A DNA stretch of 13,708 nucleotides. It comes from CAYMJV01 sp964390545. GTDB taxonomy: Bacteria > Desulfobacterota > BSN033 > UBA1163. Below, piece after piece: positions 12,699 through 13,708 of the stretch. A program made the translations under genes and the position numbers. The notes under the pieces are model-generated. The model had not been told where the DNA came from. It saw only the letters and a program-made list of their open reading frames with translations, and did not search any database. Each line of letters starts with the position of its first letter. Positions within the stretch are counted from its first letter, which is position 1. The stretch is taken from the NCBI GenBank assembly GCA_964390545.1, contig CAYMJV010000074.1:1-13708 (forward strand). Direction: 5' to 3'.

Positions 12699-13708
12699 AT
12701 GAGACTCGAGAGGTTTGAAGGATGTTGGACGGCCATGGTCACACCCTTTAATCGAAAGGGGGAAGTAGATTTCGAGGGTCTGGAGAAGAACGTCCGCTTC
12801 CAGATTGAGAATGGAGCTAATCTCGTTCCTACTGGAACAACAGGCGAGTCTCCTACTTTGGACTGGAGGGAGCATGACCGGGTGATTACAAAGACGGTGA
12901 AGCTGGCGAAAGGGAAAGTCTTTGTCATGGCGGGAACAGGCTCAAACTCCACGAAAGAAGCTCTGAGAGGCAGTAAACACGCGATGGAGGTTGGAGCACA
13001 GGGAGCCCTGCTTGTCGATTGCTACTATAATGGACCCTCGTCACTCGAACTAAGGACCGAATATTACGAGGTGATTGCAAAGGCGTTCCGAAAAGCTTTT
13101 ATCATGCCTTATGTCATCCCGGGGAGGACGGGGACAAAATTAGAAGTCGAGGATCTAGCCATCCTCCATCGGAAATTCAAGAATGTGCGATCTGTCAAAG
13201 AGGCAACCGGAGACCTTGAACGGATGACCAAGACAAGAACTCTCTGCGGGGAGGACTTTGATATCCTATCGGGCGATGATGACAAAACCTATGATATGAT
13301 GACTCGAAATGGCATCCGTTCCTCAGGAGTCGTTTCGGTGATGTCAAACATCGTTCCAGGACCCATTGGAGAGATGGTCAAAGCAATTAGAAACGGCAAT
13401 ATGGGCAAAGCCGATAGACTAAAGGATGTCCTCGATCCCCTCTTCAAAGTGGTGACGGTTAACACGATCGAGTCCTATGAAGGCTTTGATGTGCCTGCGA
13501 AGTTCAGAAATCCGGTGGGGATTAAGACGATGATGAAAGGTCTTGGATTGCCCTCTGGACCCTGTCGTCAGCCCCTGGGAAAGATGACTCCCAAGGGAGT
13601 GGAAGTTGTTCGAGGCGCCCTGAAAGTTGTTTATGAAAAGGATAAGGAGATCTTCAGGCCCATTCAGGATTTCTATAAAATCAATATCGAAGAACGGCTC
13701 TCCAATGA
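12699..13708 (+). CDS. dapA: DapA-family lyase, probable 4-hydroxy-tetrahydrodipicolinate synthase (3' end beyond the window)
   Basis: DapA condenses pyruvate with aspartate semialdehyde to open the lysine/diaminopimelate pathway. The full active site is present: Thr47-Thr48 in GTTGES, Tyr110 in CYYNGP, Tyr138 and Arg143 in YVIPGRTG, and the Schiff-base Lys167 in VKEATGD. 336 codons are open with no stop before the edge, against about 292 residues for ordinary DapA. The surplus is at the C terminus, where residues from about 305 (charged, ending NIEERLSN) go beyond the family core. Asn-to-Val after Tyr138 and CYYNGP for PYYNKP are departures from classic DapA. Another pyruvate-dependent aldolase of the superfamily (such as N-acetylneuraminate or keto-deoxy-sugar types) cannot be excluded, but GTTGESPT and KEATGD favour DapA. 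Confidence 0.8.
   Translation, partial: MRLERFEGCWTAMVTPFNRKGEVDFEGLEKNVRFQIENGANLVPTGTTGESPTLDWREHDRVITKTVKLAKGKVFVMAGTGSNSTKEALRGSKHAMEVGAQGALLVDCYYNGPSSLELRTEYYEVIAKAFRKAFIMPYVIPGRTGTKLEVEDLAILHRKFKNVRSVKEATGDLERMTKTRTLCGEDFDILSGDDDKTYDMMTRNGIRSSGVVSVMSNIVPGPIGEMVKAIRNGNMGKADRLKDVLDPLFKVVTVNTIESYEGFDVPAKFRNPVGIKTMMKGLGLPSGPCRQPLGKMTPKGVEVVRGALKVVYEKDKEIFRPIQDFYKINIEERLSN

Overview
The window is a dense, entirely plus-strand run of housekeeping and biosynthesis genes. In order: rpmE (3' end only), a DUF1385 membrane protein, prfA, prmC, murA, hisD, hisB, hisH, kdsA, kdsC, an unrecognised secreted or anchored protein, hisA, hisF, pgpA, a CinA/PncC-type amidohydrolase, and a DapA-family lyase that runs off the right edge. 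Kdo synthesis genes (kdsA, kdsC) indicate a Gram-negative, LPS-making cell. The order rpmE-DUF1385-prfA-prmC-murA-his, the monofunctional hisB and the metal-dependent type of KdsA recall Desulfobacterota (former Deltaproteobacteria) and related uncultured lineages. The lineage is inferred from remembered gene order, not from a search.

Layout. Positions 1-3425 hold translation genes: ribosomal protein L31, release factor 1 and the methyltransferase that modifies its GGQ loop. Positions 3520-4779 hold murA (peptidoglycan). Positions 4821-7449 hold hisD, hisB and hisH. Positions 7577-9643 hold a tight kdsA-kdsC-unknown block that sits inside the his cluster. Positions 9885-11501 hold hisA and hisF. 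HisF is the partner of HisH, so the two subunits of one enzyme lie about 3.3 kb apart. Positions 11488-12529 hold pgpA and the cinA-type gene, and positions 12699-13708 hold the DapA-like gene behind its own candidate promoter. hisG and hisI/hisE are absent from the stretch.

The genes are ordinary, but the gaps are not. Most gaps of more than about 45 bp hold a palindromic repeat-like element, and these look like several unrelated families: 1194-1261, 2389-2538, 3417-3508, 6751-6822, 7464-7561, 9684-9827, 10603-10679, 11503-11550, 11996-12034 and 12608-12683. Two families are present twice here (7464-7561 with 10603-10679; 11503-11550 with 11996-12034). Many elements touch the reading frames. 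The last residues of PrfA, HisA and PgpA and the first residues of PgpA appear to be translated from repeat sequence, and the stop codons of prmC and hisB lie in repeat arms. I see no CRISPR array, no rRNA or tRNA gene, no transposase and no clear new multi-gene system. The most unusual content is the repeat colonisation of an essential operon, the Kdo block inside the his cluster, and the unrecognised CxxC protein at 8951-9643.
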